A stretch of 64,000 nt of DNA from CAWDVH01 sp963805705 (GCA_963805705.1 CAWDVH010000005.1:434001-498000); one strand, 5' to 3'. Counted from the stretch's first letter, positions 49,795-58,590 are shown. The notes: generated from the sequence alone by a model not told the origin. Numbers and translations: made by a program.

Positions 49795-50454
49795 TCAGCC
49801 TCCCGGCGGTACGGCATCGAGCGGATAGGTGAACAGGAGAACCTCCAGCGGCAGGCTGCCGGCCGGACGGCGGGACGGATCCTCCGCGCGGTCCTGGTAG
49901 CGGGCGATTAGTCTCCACAGCTCGGCCTCGAACTGCTTCGCCTCGTCCTGCGTCACATAGGCCACGGTCTCCGCGGCGCTGGTGATCGCCTGCCATGGCG
50001 CGGACATGTGCGGGCGGCTTGCCAGTGCCGTCCGGGTCCGGTCGAGCATCCGGCCCCAGACCAGGTCGGACAGGGCCGTCGCAGCGAGTGAGGTCTCCGG
50101 GTCGTCGTGCACGGCCGGGAAGATGACCGCCGACGCGCTCTTGCGTCGCCACGGCCGGCGTCGGCCGGGCGCGTCACCGGCCTCCTCGACGAAGCCGTAC
50201 TTGGCCAGCATGCGCAGGTGGAATGAGCACGTCGTCGGGGACTCCCCGATGATCTCGCCGGCCTGCGTCGCGGTCAGCTGGTCGTGGCGTCCGAGCGCGT
50301 CCAGCAGCGCGAGCCGGACCGGGTGAGCCAGAGCCCGCATCGTCATGGCGTCCGTGATGTGGCGTGCCGCGGGCGGCTCACCAGGTGCCGCGGGCTGCTG
50401 ACCAGGTGCCGCGGGCTGCTGACCAGGTGCCGCCGGAGGTTTATTGAGAGACAT
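49795..50454 (-). CDS. ArsR-like repressor of the second MFS operon
   Basis: 219 residues from ATG 50454. The N-terminus has repeated PAAPGQQ heptads (21-bp DNA repeat). The winged helix spans ~35-110 (ALAHPVRLALLDALGRHDQLTATQAGEIIGESPTTCSFHLRMLAKYGFVEEAG), and the C-terminal region is as long as that of the ArsR at 21880-22485. No metal-site cysteines. The promoter predicts a leaderless message, with two operator dyads covering it. Its stop lies four bases downstream of the MFS start, a short coupling distance. Confidence 0.91.
   Translation of the reverse strand: MSLNKPPAAPGQQPAAPGQQPAAPGEPPAARHITDAMTMRALAHPVRLALLDALGRHDQLTATQAGEIIGESPTTCSFHLRMLAKYGFVEEAGDAPGRRRPWRRKSASAVIFPAVHDDPETSLAATALSDLVWGRMLDRTRTALASRPHMSAPWQAITSAAETVAYVTQDEAKQFEAELWRLIARYQDRAEDPSRRPAGSLPLEVLLFTYPLDAVPPGG
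50380..50442. repeat. 21-bp in-frame tandem repeat (x3) in the ArsR N-terminus
   Basis: Units beginning ACCAGGTGCCGC fill 50380-50400, 50401-50421 and a partly diverged 50422-50442. They encode PAAPGQQ-like heptads on the minus strand, immediately after the start codon and the operator. Confidence 0.88.
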
Positions 50455-50489
50455 CTCTCGATAGTATTCTATTGAGAGATGTCTTTCAA
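50444..50489 (-). promoter_or_regulatory. Leaderless promoter with two operator dyads (second arsR-MFS operon)
   Basis: On the minus strand TTGAAA (50484-50489) and TACTAT (50461-50466) are 17 bases apart and the ATG (50452-50454) follows after six bases, so the mRNA should start at or next to the ATG. Two 18-bp dyads overlap this: TTGAGAGACATCTCTCGA (50444-50461), which contains the start codon, and TTGAGAGATGTCTTTCAA (50472-50489), which covers the -35 box. Binding to both would block polymerase fully. Confidence 0.85.
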
Positions 50490-50563
50490 CAGCCGTCCGG
50501 GCATCGTGCCGGAGTCAGGAGGTTTCCGGGCTCAGGAAATCAGTGAGCGCCGCGGCCCGCGGC

Positions 50564-51277
50564 TCACAGGCCGGTCACTTTCCGGCACCTGACGGCGAGG
50601 AAGACGGGGTTGCGACTGGCCTCGCCTACCTGATGACTCCACTGCGGCAGTGGCGCGGGCTCGGCGATCTGGTCTGCCCACAGGCCGTGCTGGCGGAACG
50701 TGTTGAGGTACGTGGAGAGCATCCGGTGATTGGCGCCGACCTGGCGGCGCAGCGAGGAGAGCGCTCCGCCGGCGGTCCAGTGCCCCTCGTCGTAGTAGCG
50801 GCCCGCCGCCGGCCAGGAGCCGGAGACGTCAGTTCCGCCGGGGAAGCACGGGTGCAAGATCGAGAACACGAAGGGGCCGCCGGGCCGCAGGGCGCCGCTG
50901 ACAGTGGCGGCGGCGCCATCCAGATCGTCAATGTCGGAGAGGCCGAAATTGCAGGTCACCGCGTCGAATGCGGTTCCGTCCAGGCCGGCGGGCGAGGCGA
51001 TGTCGGCCTGCACATAACGGATGCCGAGTGGCTGGTCCCGCTCGCGCTCGCGGGCCGTGCTGATCAGCAGCCCGGAGATGTCGATGCCCACCATGTCGGC
51101 GCCCCGGCGGGCGAGCTCGCGGGTGATGCGCCCGTGCCCGCAGGCCACGTCAAGGACGCGCAGGCCAGCGGGCATGCCCAGCAGATCGAGCAGGGCCTGG
51201 GACGCCGGGTCGTCGTCAATGGAGTCGAACCCGGTGAGGTAGAAGTCCGCCACGGCGTCGTATCTGGCTTCAGTCAT
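50564..51277 (-). CDS. Class I SAM-dependent methyltransferase
   Basis: 237 residues. Motif I VLDVACGHGRITRELARRG near residue 41, GIDISGLLI near 64, IRYVQADIAS near 86 and the FGLSDIDDLDGAAATVSGAL stretch near 110. Similar to UbiE/Trm-like small-molecule methyltransferases. Substrate unknown. It lies between the ArsR operon and the heterodimeric ABC exporter genes, in the same direction as the latter. Confidence 0.87.
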   Translation of the reverse strand: MTEARYDAVADFYLTGFDSIDDDPASQALLDLLGMPAGLRVLDVACGHGRITRELARRGADMVGIDISGLLISTARERERDQPLGIRYVQADIASPAGLDGTAFDAVTCNFGLSDIDDLDGAAATVSGALRPGGPFVFSILHPCFPGGTDVSGSWPAAGRYYDEGHWTAGGALSSLRRQVGANHRMLSTYLNTFRQHGLWADQIAEPAPLPQWSHQVGEASRNPVFLAVRCRKVTGL

Positions 51278-51355
51278 AGGCCTGACTTTCGCATGCTCGG
51301 CCGGGAGTATGACGTCGAGCCCGGGCAGGCCGCCGGGGCGGCCGCCACGTCTGGC

Positions 51356-53215
51356 TCACCGGTAGGAGCGTGCCTGCATCTCGTACAGCTCGGCGTACAG
51401 GCCGCCGGCCCGCATCAGCGCGGCATGGTCGCCGCTCGCCGCGATCCGGCCCTGGTCGAGAACGACGATCAGGTCCGCCATCCGCACCGTCGAGAACCGG
51501 TGCGACACCAGTAGCGTGATCGCCCCGGTCCGGCTGGCCAGCTCGCGCGCGGCCAGGTAGCGCTCGAACAGCGCCGCCTCGGTGATCGCGTCCAGGCTGG
51601 CCGTGGGCTCATCGAGGACCAGCAGCAACGGCGCGTCCCGCATCATGCCGCGGGCCAGGGCCAGTCGCTGCCACTGGCCGCCCGACAGCTCCTGGCCGCC
51701 GGTAAATGACCGGCCCAGCGGCGTAGCGAGCCCCTCGGGCAGGGCCTGCGCGACCGCCGTGGCGTCGGCCCGCTGCAGCGCCTGGCCCAGGGCGGGCATG
51801 TCATCGATGCGCGGCAGGTCGCCGATCCCGACGGTCTGGCCGGCGATCAGCTCGAACCGGACGAAGTCCTGGAAGGTGGCGGCGGTCCGCTCGCGCCAGG
51901 AAGCGGTGTCGATGCCGTCCAGCGGCACGCCGTCGATCAGGACCTGGCCCGCGGCAGGCTGGTACATGCCGGTCAGCAGCTTCACCAGGGTCGTCTTGCC
52001 CGCGCCGTTCTCGCCGACCAGGGCGACGGCCGAGCCAGCGGGCAGGTCCAGGTCTATCCCGTCCAGTACGGTGGCGCCGTCCGGCGGGTAGCCGAAGCTG
52101 ACCCGCCGCAGGGTGATGCCGCGGCTGAGCGTGGCGGGCGCCGCGGTCCCGCCCGCCCCGCCGCGGCGGTCGGCCGCGGCGTAGTCCTCCAGCCACAGCA
52201 GCCGCCGCGCCGTACGTGCGGTGGTGAGCAGCTGGCCGACGGCCGCCGCGGCCTGGCCGACCTGGAGCTGCGCCCGCTGGATCAGCGTCACGGCCAGCAC
52301 CACCTGGCCGACGCTCGCGACATCGTGGGCCGCGCGCACCACGACCACCGCGATGCCGATGACGAACCCGGCCGCGAAGATAAGCCAGCCTGCCGCTCCG
52401 AGCAGGCCCCCGGCCACGGCCGCGGTGGTCGTGGCCGAGTTCACCCGCCGGGCCAGGGCCAGGTGCCGGTCGCGCAGCGGGCCCGTGACCCCGAAGACGC
52501 GCAGCTCCTTGGCCGCCCCGGCCGACGTGGCCAGGGAGAAGAGCTCGTCCGCGAGCCGCCGGTCCGGTGCGAGCCGCTCATCGGCGCGCTGCCGGAGCCA
52601 GACGGACAGGCGCTCGCCGACCACGGGAGCGACCGCGACCAGCGGCAGCACCGCCAGCGGCGGGTAGATCACCGCGAGGATCACCACGATGCCCGCGGTC
52701 CGGACCAGGACCTGGATGACGAGCAGGAGCTGGCGCGGGCCGTTGCCCAGCAGGTTACGGTTCTGCTCGAGCAGGTCGAGTTCGGTCAGGTAACCGGGCC
52801 GCTCGAAATGCTCTACCCCGCGCACTCCGTTGACCAGCCCGGCGATCCGCGCCGACAGGTAAAACGTCACCCGGTCGGACAGGATGGCGCCCGCGCTGCC
52901 CGCCAGCATCGCCTGCGCCCAGGTCAGGGTGAACAGGATGGCCACGCCGGCCACCCCGAGCACCAGGAGCTCCGGCTGATGCCGCAGGGCGGCATCGATG
53001 ATCAGCGCGAAGCCAACCGGGTACAGCACCGAGCAGACCGCCCCGGCGGTCAGCAGGGCAGCGGTATATACGGTCCAGCCGGGTGCGGCCCGCCAGCCCC
53101 AGGCGATGATGGAGCGCGACACCCGCCACCGGGTCATCGCCCGGCCGCCTGCCGGTTCCTCCGCTTCGTCGGCCGACCCTTTCCGGCCGTCGGCCGGCCC
53201 CTTCCGGCCGCTCAC
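51356..53215 (-). CDS. ABC exporter half (TMD-NBD), second of a pair
   Basis: 619 residues. Membrane domain ~30-330 with six segments, then NBD with Walker A GENGAGKTTLVKLLTG near 400, LSGGQWQRLALARGMM near 515 and LLVLDEPTASLDA near 535. The start codon overlaps the stop of the upstream partner (ATGA), so the two genes are one operon and probably a heterodimer. The N-terminus has a SGRKGPADGRKGSADE repeat. Substrate unknown; a lipid-linked or drug substrate is likely for this MsbA-like group. Confidence 0.91.
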   Translation of the reverse strand: MSGRKGPADGRKGSADEAEEPAGGRAMTRWRVSRSIIAWGWRAAPGWTVYTAALLTAGAVCSVLYPVGFALIIDAALRHQPELLVLGVAGVAILFTLTWAQAMLAGSAGAILSDRVTFYLSARIAGLVNGVRGVEHFERPGYLTELDLLEQNRNLLGNGPRQLLLVIQVLVRTAGIVVILAVIYPPLAVLPLVAVAPVVGERLSVWLRQRADERLAPDRRLADELFSLATSAGAAKELRVFGVTGPLRDRHLALARRVNSATTTAAVAGGLLGAAGWLIFAAGFVIGIAVVVVRAAHDVASVGQVVLAVTLIQRAQLQVGQAAAAVGQLLTTARTARRLLWLEDYAAADRRGGAGGTAAPATLSRGITLRRVSFGYPPDGATVLDGIDLDLPAGSAVALVGENGAGKTTLVKLLTGMYQPAAGQVLIDGVPLDGIDTASWRERTAATFQDFVRFELIAGQTVGIGDLPRIDDMPALGQALQRADATAVAQALPEGLATPLGRSFTGGQELSGGQWQRLALARGMMRDAPLLLVLDEPTASLDAITEAALFERYLAARELASRTGAITLLVSHRFSTVRMADLIVVLDQGRIAASGDHAALMRAGGLYAELYEMQARSYR

Positions 53216-55098
53216 TGCGCCGTCTCCCCGAAACGCGCCGCCTGCAGCAGGAACAGCTGCGCGTACCGGCCCCCGGCCGCCAGCAGCGACTCATGATCGC
53301 CCTGCTCGAGGACGCGGCCGTCGTCGAGCACGCAGATATGGTCGGCGCGGCGGACCGTCGAGAACCGGTGCGAAATGATCAGCGTGGTGGTGCCCTCGGT
53401 GATCTGCAGGAACCGGTCGAAGAAATCAGCCTCGCCCCGGGCGTCGAGCCAGGCGGTGGGCTCGTCCAGGATCAGGATCCGGGCCCCGTGGCGCACCGCG
53501 AACAGCGCCCTGGCCAGCGCGATCCGCTGCCACTGGCCGCCGGAGAGGTCCACGCCGTTCTCGTAACCGCGCGACAGCACGGTCTGCAGGCCGGCCTGCA
53601 AGGTGGCGAGCGTGCTGTCCGCGCCGGCCCGGCGGGCCGCGGCGCCGATCCCGGCCAGGTCATCAAGATGCTCAGGTGCCCCGAAGCCGATGTTCTCCGC
53701 GAACGTGAGCGGGTAGTGCGCAAAGTCCTGGAACACCACGGCGACCTGTCGCTGCCACTGCGCGGGCCGCAGCCGGGCCAGGTCTGTCCCGTCGACCAGG
53801 ATGCGCCCTTCGGTAGGGGGATGCAGCCGGGCGAGCAGCTTCACCAGGGTGGTCTTTCCCGCGCCGTTGATCCCGACCAGCGCCGTTGACCGGCCCGCGG
53901 GGATGACCAGGTCCAGGTCGTCGAAAACATCGCGGTCGGCGCCGGGGTAGCGGAAGCGCACCCGCTCGAAGCTGACGTCGCGGACAGGCAGCCCGGCGGC
54001 AGGCAGCCGCCCTGGCTCCTGCCCGTCCGGCTCCTGCCCGACCGGCTCCTGCCCGACCGGCGGCGCGAGCTCGGCCTCCAGCTGGGCGGCTTTGGGTACT
54101 CCCTGCAGCATCCAGGCCAGGGCCACGTCATCCCAGGAGATATCGCCGACGGGCGTGGTCGCCACCAGCATCGGCAGCATGACGGCCAGGGTCCCCAGCG
54201 CGATCTGGCGGTGATACGCGGCATAGCCGAGGTCCGCGCTCGCGGCGGCGAAGGCGGCCAGCACCGGCCCGGCCAGCAGCAGGACCTTCCGATCGAGCCG
54301 CCGCAGCACGGCCCAGGGACCGGCCATGCCGAGCAGCCACTGCGAGCGGTAGCGCTCGACCAGCCAGCCGCCCATCCCGAACACCCTGGATTCCTTGGCC
54401 GCGGCCGGGGTGACGGCCAGCCGTTCCAGGTACCAGGCCCGGCGCAGCACCTCGGAACTGCCCGAGTACAGCGCTCCCTGCTCCCTGATCAGGGCGAGCT
54501 GAGGGCGGCGGATGGCCACCCACATGACCAGCATGCCCAGCCCCAGCCACCATCGCCACGAGGCCAGCACGGCACACGCGAGCAGGCCGCTGGCCCGGTT
54601 GCTGGCCACCAGCGCCAGCGTCATCGGCGCGTCCGCCGGGTGCTGGCTGACCAGCTGACCCTGGGCCAGCGCCAGGTCGTCGAGCACCTTCGGGTCCTCC
54701 AGATGCGCGATTCCCGTCGGCCGGCCGACCGCCGCGATCAGGCGGTCCTGAGTGTGGTAGATGATCCGCCACTTGACCACCGAGCTGAGCGCCGACTGGA
54801 CCGGGCCGAGTAGCAGCGCCACCGCGTACGCGGCTCCCGTCACGGCCAGGCCCCCGATCAGGCGATGCCCGGCCGCCGAATGCAGCCCGCCGCGCGCCGC
54901 GGCGGGCACGTCGCCGACCAGGTGACCGGCCGCGATGAGCACGAGATTGGGCATTAACGACGCGGCGAGCGCGTATGCCGCGACCGCCAGCGCGAGTGGG
55001 CGGCTGGTTTCCCACAGCTGCCGGACCGCCGCATCGTAGCCGTGCCCGGCGAGCGGCCGGGGAAGTCTCCCGCGCAGGTTCCGTCCCGGTTTGCCCAC
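53212..55098 (-). CDS. ABC exporter half (TMD-NBD), first of a pair
   Basis: 628 residues, start GTG 55098. Membrane domain ~30-330, then a linker with GQEP repeats encoded by 15-bp repeats, then NBD with Walker A GINGAGKTTLVKLLAR near 430, LSGGQWQRIALARALF near 535 and ILILDEPTAWLDA near 560. Walker B Glu and switch His (IISHRF) look intact. It starts the two-gene ABC operon; the promoter lies in the 146-base divergent region up to the universal-stress-like gene. Confidence 0.91.
   Translation of the reverse strand: MGKPGRNLRGRLPRPLAGHGYDAAVRQLWETSRPLALAVAAYALAASLMPNLVLIAAGHLVGDVPAAARGGLHSAAGHRLIGGLAVTGAAYAVALLLGPVQSALSSVVKWRIIYHTQDRLIAAVGRPTGIAHLEDPKVLDDLALAQGQLVSQHPADAPMTLALVASNRASGLLACAVLASWRWWLGLGMLVMWVAIRRPQLALIREQGALYSGSSEVLRRAWYLERLAVTPAAAKESRVFGMGGWLVERYRSQWLLGMAGPWAVLRRLDRKVLLLAGPVLAAFAAASADLGYAAYHRQIALGTLAVMLPMLVATTPVGDISWDDVALAWMLQGVPKAAQLEAELAPPVGQEPVGQEPDGQEPGRLPAAGLPVRDVSFERVRFRYPGADRDVFDDLDLVIPAGRSTALVGINGAGKTTLVKLLARLHPPTEGRILVDGTDLARLRPAQWQRQVAVVFQDFAHYPLTFAENIGFGAPEHLDDLAGIGAAARRAGADSTLATLQAGLQTVLSRGYENGVDLSGGQWQRIALARALFAVRHGARILILDEPTAWLDARGEADFFDRFLQITEGTTTLIISHRFSTVRRADHICVLDDGRVLEQGDHESLLAAGGRYAQLFLLQAARFGETAQ
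54014..54058. repeat. 15-bp in-frame tandem repeat (x3) in the ABC linker
   Basis: GGCTCCTGCCCGTCC at 54014-54028 and GGCTCCTGCCCGACC at 54029-54043 and 54044-54058. They encode GQEPV/GQEPD pentapeptides between membrane domain and NBD. Confidence 0.88.
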
Positions 55099-55244
55099 CT
55101 CGCCAGGCTACCGAAGATCCCCCGGCCGGCCGTAGCGGTTATCGCTCGCCCGCCTGCTGTCACCGTCGTTCACTGGCACCAGGAGTGCAGCTCGTGACGG
55201 CATCGGGTAGACAGGTGAGGACGGTCTTGTAGCCCCTGAGGGAC

Positions 55245-55739
55245 GTGACAGTTATGGGGCGGTATCTGCTGGTGCTGGACATGGACCTGCTCGCCATTGA
55301 TGAGCAGCTCGACCTGGCACCGATCAACTATCTCGTCGCCCGGCAAGAACAGGAGCCGTGCGAGGTCGTGGTGCTGTCGCTGGTTAACACGCGCCAGACC
55401 CGGCTGCCTGCCATGGAGCTGCTGCTCGGCGCTCAGATCGGGAAGTTCCCCGTAGCGCCCCGCGCGGATCACGACATCAGTGCGGCCGCCGAGCATCGCA
55501 TGAACCTGGCCATACGGCACCTGAAGACCATCGGCTGCCGGGCCAGCGGCCTGATCAGCGATGAGCAGGACCTCCTGAAGGCCGTGCGCTCGGAGACCCG
55601 CGCGCACGAGTATGACCAGGTGATCCTCACCACCAGCCGGCAAGGCGGCACCCGGCTGGCCAGGGCGCTGCGCCTGGACGCGATACGCCAGCTGCGGCGG
55701 CGGCTGGGCGAGCGGCTGATCGAGTTTCCGACGGCGTAA
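55245..55739 (+). CDS. Protein with a universal-stress-protein-like fold, function unknown
   Basis: 164 residues. Alternating beta-alpha units with a Rossmann-like start (MGRYLLVLDMDLLAID), helix INYLVARQEQEPCEVVVLSLV, later helices LAIRHLKTIGCRASGLISD and the YDQVILTTSRQGGTRLARALRLDAI end. The G-x2-G-x9-G(S/T) phosphate motif of ATP-binding USPs is not clear, so ligand binding is uncertain. Start GTG 55245 or ATG 55254. A 7-bp inverted repeat (TTGCCGG 55745-55751 / CCGGCAA 55776-55782) follows and may terminate it. Confidence 0.65.
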   Translation: MTVMGRYLLVLDMDLLAIDEQLDLAPINYLVARQEQEPCEVVVLSLVNTRQTRLPAMELLLGAQIGKFPVAPRADHDISAAAEHRMNLAIRHLKTIGCRASGLISDEQDLLKAVRSETRAHEYDQVILTTSRQGGTRLARALRLDAIRQLRRRLGERLIEFPTA

Positions 55740-55807
55740 ATCGGTTGCCGGCCGTGGTGGCTGTCTGCTGTACTCCCGGCAACAGCAGGCTGGCCGAGGA
55801 GAGTTAG

Positions 55808-55918
55808 ATGCGCACTGCGTTCATGTCCATCCAGAAAGGTATTGCCACCTATTCAGAGGACATGACGCTGAGTGAGAACGCTGAATCTGGGGATTCTGGC
55901 GCATGTAGACGCCGGTAA
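55808..55918 (+). CDS. 36-codon leader ORF overlapping the start of the ribosomal-protection gene
   Basis: GAGGAGAG (55796-55803) lies four bases before ATG 55808, the strongest ribosome binding site in this region. The frame codes 36 residues (opening MRTAFMSIQKGIATYSED) and ends TAA at 55916-55918, 44 bases past the start (55872) of the Tet-like gene, in a different frame. Translation of the leader must therefore cross that gene's start. A regulatory role, for example sensing ribosome stalling by tetracyclines, is my inference. Confidence 0.6.
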   Translation: MRTAFMSIQKGIATYSEDMTLSENAESGDSGACRRR

Positions 55919-57833
55919 GACCAGCCTGACCGAGCGGCTGCTCTTCGCCGCCGGTGTCATTGACGAGATCGGCAGCGTCGACGACGGCAGCACCCAGACC
56001 GATTCCCTGGCGCTGGAACGGCAGCGCGGCATTACGATCAAATCCGCCGTCGTGTCGTTTCTCATCGAGGACGTCACGGTCAACCTGATCGACACGCCCG
56101 GCCACCCGGATTTCATCGCCGAGGTGGAACGGGTGCTGAGCGTGCTCGACGGCGCCGTGCTGGTGATCTCCGCCGTGGAGGGCGTGCAGGCGCAGACCCG
56201 GGTCCTGATGCGGACGCTGCAGCGGCTGCACCTTCCCGCCCTCATTTTCGTGAACAAGATCGACCGGGGCGGCGCGCAGTACGAGCGCGTGCTGCACGAC
56301 ATTTCCGAGCGGCTGACGACGGCGATTATCCCCATGGGATCGGCCCGCGGCCTCGGCACGCGCCGCGCGAGTTTCACGCCTTATGGCGCGGGTGACGCTG
56401 CTTTCACGGCCCGCCTGGCCGATGTGCTGGCCGAACACGACGATGCGTTGCTGGCCGCTTACCTCGACGACGAGACGACGGTTTCGTATGGCCAGCTCCG
56501 GGGCGAGCTCGCGGCGCAGGCCGGGCAGGCAGTGGTGCACCCGGTGTTCTTCGGCTCGGCGATGACCGGCGCGGGCACCGATTCGCTGACCGCCGGCATC
56601 AGGGAGCTGCTGCCTGCCGCGCTGGGCGATACGGCAGGCCCGGTCTCGGGCACGGTCTTCAAGGTCGAGCGAGGCGCGGCGGGGGAGAAGATCGCCTACG
56701 TCCGCATGTTCTCCGGGCTGGTCGCAGTGCGGGATCGGGTGCGGTTCGGCCGCGGCAGTGAGGGGAAGATCACTGCGATCAGCGTTTTCGATCGCGGCTC
56801 GGCCGTCCCGCGCGCGTCGGTCGCCGCCGGGCAGATCGGGAAGCTCTGGGGCCTGCGCGATATCCGGATCGGCGACACGATCGGGGAGCCGCGGGCCCCT
56901 GCGGCACGCCGCCATTTTGCCCCGCCCACGCTGGAGACGGTCGTCGCGGCCTGCCGTCCAGCCGACCAGGGCGCGCTGCACCTGGCGCTCGGCCAGCTCG
57001 CCGAGCAGGACCCGCTGATCAACCTGCGGCAGGACGATGCCCGCCAGGAAGTACTCGTTTCCCTCTACGGCGAGGTGCAGAAAGAGGTCATCCAGGCCAC
57101 GCTGGCGAACGACTTCGGCATCGACGTCGGATTCCGCGAGACAACGACGATTTACATGGAACGGCCCGCCGGTACCGGTGCGGCCGTCGAGATAATCAAC
57201 ACGGCAACTAATCCGTTCCTCGCCACGGTCGGACTGCGGATCGAGCCGGCGGCCGTCAATTCCGGCGTGCAGTTTCGGCTGGAGGTCGAGCCAGGGTCGA
57301 TTCCGCGCTCGTTCCTCAAGGCGGTCGAGGACACCGTGCGGGAAACGCTGCGGCAGGGAATCTACGGCTGGCAGGTCACCGACTGCACGGTCACCATGAC
57401 CCACTCCGGCTACTGGGCCCGGCAGAGCCACGCTCATGGAACCTTCGACGCCAGCATGTCCAGCACCGCGGGCGACTTCCGCCACCTGACTCCCCTGGTG
57501 GTGATGGGCGCGCTGCGACAAGGCGGCACCAGGGTGCATGAGCCGATGCACCGCTTCCGCCTCGAGATCCCGGCCGACGCGCTCGGGCCGGTGCTGCCCG
57601 TGCTGGCCCGGCTGCGCGCCGTCCCGCGCACATCGGCCATACGAGGCCCGGTGTGCCTGCTGGAGGGCGAGATCCCGGCGGCCAGGGTGCACGAGCTGCA
57701 GCAAGAGCTGCCGGCCATGACCCGCGGCGAGGGCGTGCTGGAATACGCCTTCGAGCGCTACCAGCCCGTCCGCGGGCCGATCCCGACCCGGCCGCGGCCG
57801 GACGCGGGCGGCGGACTACGGTCGTCAGCGTGA
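55872..57833 (+). CDS. Tet(M)/Otr(A)-like ribosomal protection protein (EF-G family GTPase)
   Basis: 653 residues from GTG 55872. Translation-factor GTPase: G1 AHVDAGKT (10-17), G2/RGITIKS (near 53), G3 DTPGHPDF near 75, G4 NKID near 128. Domains II-V follow as in EF-G and Tet(M), with a C-terminal region (YGWQVTDCTVTMTHSGYW near 500) that reaches the decoding site. Family members remove tetracycline from the ribosome. The size is close to Tet(M) (~640). Canonical EF-G is longer and located elsewhere, so this is an accessory copy. Downstream methyltransferase is coupled (GTGA). Confidence 0.92.
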   Translation: MRTLNLGILAHVDAGKTSLTERLLFAAGVIDEIGSVDDGSTQTDSLALERQRGITIKSAVVSFLIEDVTVNLIDTPGHPDFIAEVERVLSVLDGAVLVISAVEGVQAQTRVLMRTLQRLHLPALIFVNKIDRGGAQYERVLHDISERLTTAIIPMGSARGLGTRRASFTPYGAGDAAFTARLADVLAEHDDALLAAYLDDETTVSYGQLRGELAAQAGQAVVHPVFFGSAMTGAGTDSLTAGIRELLPAALGDTAGPVSGTVFKVERGAAGEKIAYVRMFSGLVAVRDRVRFGRGSEGKITAISVFDRGSAVPRASVAAGQIGKLWGLRDIRIGDTIGEPRAPAARRHFAPPTLETVVAACRPADQGALHLALGQLAEQDPLINLRQDDARQEVLVSLYGEVQKEVIQATLANDFGIDVGFRETTTIYMERPAGTGAAVEIINTATNPFLATVGLRIEPAAVNSGVQFRLEVEPGSIPRSFLKAVEDTVRETLRQGIYGWQVTDCTVTMTHSGYWARQSHAHGTFDASMSSTAGDFRHLTPLVVMGALRQGGTRVHEPMHRFRLEIPADALGPVLPVLARLRAVPRTSAIRGPVCLLEGEIPAARVHELQQELPAMTRGEGVLEYAFERYQPVRGPIPTRPRPDAGGGLRSSA

Positions 57834-58483
57834 CCGAGCCGTCCTACCTGCGCGCCACCAGGGCGGCCTACGACACGGTCGCCGTCGACTACGCCGAGCG
57901 CTTCAGCGGCGAGCTGGCGGCCAAGCCGCTCGACCGTGCCCTGCTGGCCGCGTTCGCCGAGCTCGCGCGGGCCGCCGGGGCCCGGCCGGTGGCCGATATC
58001 GGCTCCGGTCCCGGCCACGTGACGGCCCACCTGCACTCTCTCGGGCTGACCGCCTTCGGCGTCGACCTGTCGCCGGCGATGGTGGCGCTGGCGCGTCAGG
58101 CCCACCCTGGCTTGCGGTTCGACGAGGGCTCGATGACCGCGCTGGATCTGGCTGACGGTGCTCTCGGCGGCATCGTCGCCCTGTACTCCATCATCCACCT
58201 TCCGCCGCAGCAGCTGCCGAAGGCGTTCGCCGAGTTCCGCCGGGTGCTGGCTCCAGGCGGTCACCTGCTGATCGCTTTCCAGGCCGGTGACGAGTGCCTG
58301 CACCTGACGGAGGCGTTCGGCCGTCCGGTATCGGTCGACGCCTACCGGCGGTCACCCGACCATGTCGCCGGGCTGCTGAGCCAGGCCGGGCTGATCGTGA
58401 CCGCCCGGCTGCTGCTCGAGCCTGAGCAGGACGAGAAGGTTCGGCGGGCCTACCTCATGGCCCGCAGGCCGGGGGAGTCGTAG
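57830..58483 (+). CDS. Class I SAM-dependent methyltransferase
   Basis: 217 residues from GTG 57830, which overlaps the stop of the Tet-like gene. Motif I VADIGSGPGHVTAHLHSLG near 58, GVDLSPAMVALA near 82, LRFDEGSMTALDL near 100 and IIHLPPQQL near 126. Similar to small-molecule methyltransferases of the UbiE/arsenite-like type. Because it is translationally coupled to the resistance gene, a role in the same detoxification response is possible but not shown. Confidence 0.87.
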   Translation: MTEPSYLRATRAAYDTVAVDYAERFSGELAAKPLDRALLAAFAELARAAGARPVADIGSGPGHVTAHLHSLGLTAFGVDLSPAMVALARQAHPGLRFDEGSMTALDLADGALGGIVALYSIIHLPPQQLPKAFAEFRRVLAPGGHLLIAFQAGDECLHLTEAFGRPVSVDAYRRSPDHVAGLLSQAGLIVTARLLLEPEQDEKVRRAYLMARRPGES

Positions 58484-58590
58484 CGGTCCGGCGCCAGGCC
58501 CTCAGCATGATCATTCTCCGGTCGCGCGCCGACCACCTGACGGGCGGGCTCGGCTGCCCTGCCACCGGAGTCCCGGGACAGAATGGCCGC

